From: Burkholderia territorii
Lineage (GTDB): Bacteria > Pseudomonadota > Gammaproteobacteria > Burkholderiales > Burkholderiaceae
NCBI RefSeq assembly: GCF_902833055.1
Contig: NZ_CADFEJ010000001.1
Location: 434,001 to 498,000 of the forward strand
DNA length: 64,000 nt
Reading direction: 5' to 3'
A model generated the notes under the pieces. The model did not search any database and was not told where the DNA came from. It worked only from the letters and a program-made list of their open reading frames with translations. Made by a program: the position numbers and the translations under genes. Below, in pieces: positions 63,349 to 64,000 of the stretch (positions are counted from its first letter, which is position 1; every line of letters starts with the position of its first letter).

Positions 63349-64000
63349 ATGTCCCAATATCAAGACGACATCAAGGCAGTGGCTGGCTTGAAGGAAAACC
63401 ACGGCAGCGCGTGGAATGCCATCAATCCCGAGTATGCCGCCCGCATGCGTGCCCAGAACAAGTTCAAGACGGGCCTCGACATCGCGAAGTACACCGCGAA
63501 GATCATGCGCGCCGACATGGCCGCGTACGATGCCGATCCGTCCAAGTACACGCAGTCGCTGGGCTGCTGGCACGGTTTCATCGGCCAGCAGAAGATGATC
63601 TCCATCAAGAAGCACTTCAACAGCACCGAACGCCGTTACCTGTACCTGTCGGGGTGGATGGTTGCCGCGCTGCGCTCGGAGTTCGGCCCGCTGCCGGACC
63701 AGTCGATGCACGAAAAGACGTCGGTCAGCGCGCTGATCCGCGAGCTGTACACGTTCCTGCGCCAGGCCGACGCGCGCGAGCTGGGCGGCCTGTTCCGCGA
63801 ACTGGATGCCGCGAAGGACCCGGCTGCCAAGGCCGCGATCCAGGAAAAGATCGACAACCACGTGACGCACGTCGTGCCGATCATCGCCGACATCGACGCC
63901 GGCTTCGGCAACGCGGAAGCAACGTACCTGCTGGCCAAGCAATTCATCGAAGCGGGCGCGTGCTGTATCCAGATCGAGAACCAGGTGTCCGACGAGAAGC
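63349..64000 (+). CDS. aceA: Isocitrate lyase, long form, 3' end outside window
   Basis: The first 217 residues of a glyoxylate-shunt enzyme that splits isocitrate into succinate and glyoxylate. It begins MSQYQDDIKAVAGLKENHGS; LGCWHGFIGQQKMISIKKHF and VPIIADIDAGFGNAEATYLLAKQFIEAGACCIQIENQ are typical of the approximately 530-residue class rather than the 430-residue E. coli type. The window ends just before the expected catalytic CGH motif. ATG at 63349 follows AGGAGA. Steroid and fatty-acid breakdown to acetyl-CoA would need this shunt, although its promoter appears separate. Confidence 0.92.
   Translation, partial: MSQYQDDIKAVAGLKENHGSAWNAINPEYAARMRAQNKFKTGLDIAKYTAKIMRADMAAYDADPSKYTQSLGCWHGFIGQQKMISIKKHFNSTERRYLYLSGWMVAALRSEFGPLPDQSMHEKTSVSALIRELYTFLRQADARELGGLFRELDAAKDPAAKAAIQEKIDNHVTHVVPIIADIDAGFGNAEATYLLAKQFIEAGACCIQIENQVSDEK

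Overview
The window is GC-rich and almost fully coding, with tightly packed genes, many ATGA stop/start overlaps, and GTG and TTG starts. The protein set points to a beta-proteobacterium of the genus Burkholderia, probably the B. cepacia complex: KshA/KstD/Hsa steroid enzymes, a cspA-infA pair, DUF1302/DUF1329 proteins, MdtD-like and DHA2 transporters, and a long-form isocitrate lyase. The species call rests on sequence style and gene content, not on a database search.

Most of 4-52 kb is a steroid ring-degradation locus. Proteins were compared by eye with remembered actinobacterial (KstR/KstR2 regulon) and Comamonas enzymes. Rings A/B: KstD (6466-8226), KshB (8962-10011) and KshA (35412-36491) dehydrogenate and 9alpha-hydroxylate the nucleus so that ring B opens. 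HsaA/HsaB (5262-6455, 8223-8741) hydroxylate the phenolic ring A. HsaC (16893-17789) cleaves it and HsaD (48330-49175) hydrolyses the product. HsaE, HsaG and HsaF (44156-41413, minus strand) finish the C5 fragment. Rings C/D: FadD3 (10052-11644) makes HIP-CoA. A 15-gene operon (16893-31642) carries hsaC, ipdA, ipdB, an extra hydratase, ipdC, echA20, the IpdE1/E2 pair, FadA6, a short-chain dehydrogenase, a second acyl-CoA dehydrogenase pair, IpdF, a MaoC hydratase and a second thiolase. A dedicated etfBA pair (50068-51783) can take electrons from the dehydrogenases. A probable uptake module is interleaved: an MMPL/RND pump with a YCF48-like periplasmic propeller (31811-35341) and outer-membrane DUF1302 plus periplasmic DUF1329 (47245-44256). 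A LuxR-type regulator cut by the left edge (1-975) is the best local candidate regulator. No side-chain genes (P450, FadD19, Ltp2) are seen, so the locus probably handles the nucleus only.

The locus is interrupted. At 11.7-16.3 kb a truncated SDR is followed by an outer-membrane protein, a GT87 glycosyltransferase and a GH79-type glycoside hydrolase, none with an obvious steroid role. At 36.6-41.2 kb lie cspA, infA, a phosphoesterase, a 14-copy heptamer repeat and an MFS transporter.

From 52.5 kb the content is general: a DUF1326/DUF2182/CusF-like trio that may handle a metal, a VOC protein, an Lrp regulator divergent from a LysE exporter with a clear operator, a BtuB-like receptor behind a cobalamin riboswitch, an SDR, a PLP ammonia-lyase with a DauR-like regulator and a YbaK-like editing protein, and the start of isocitrate lyase (aceA) with a palindromic operator at its promoter.
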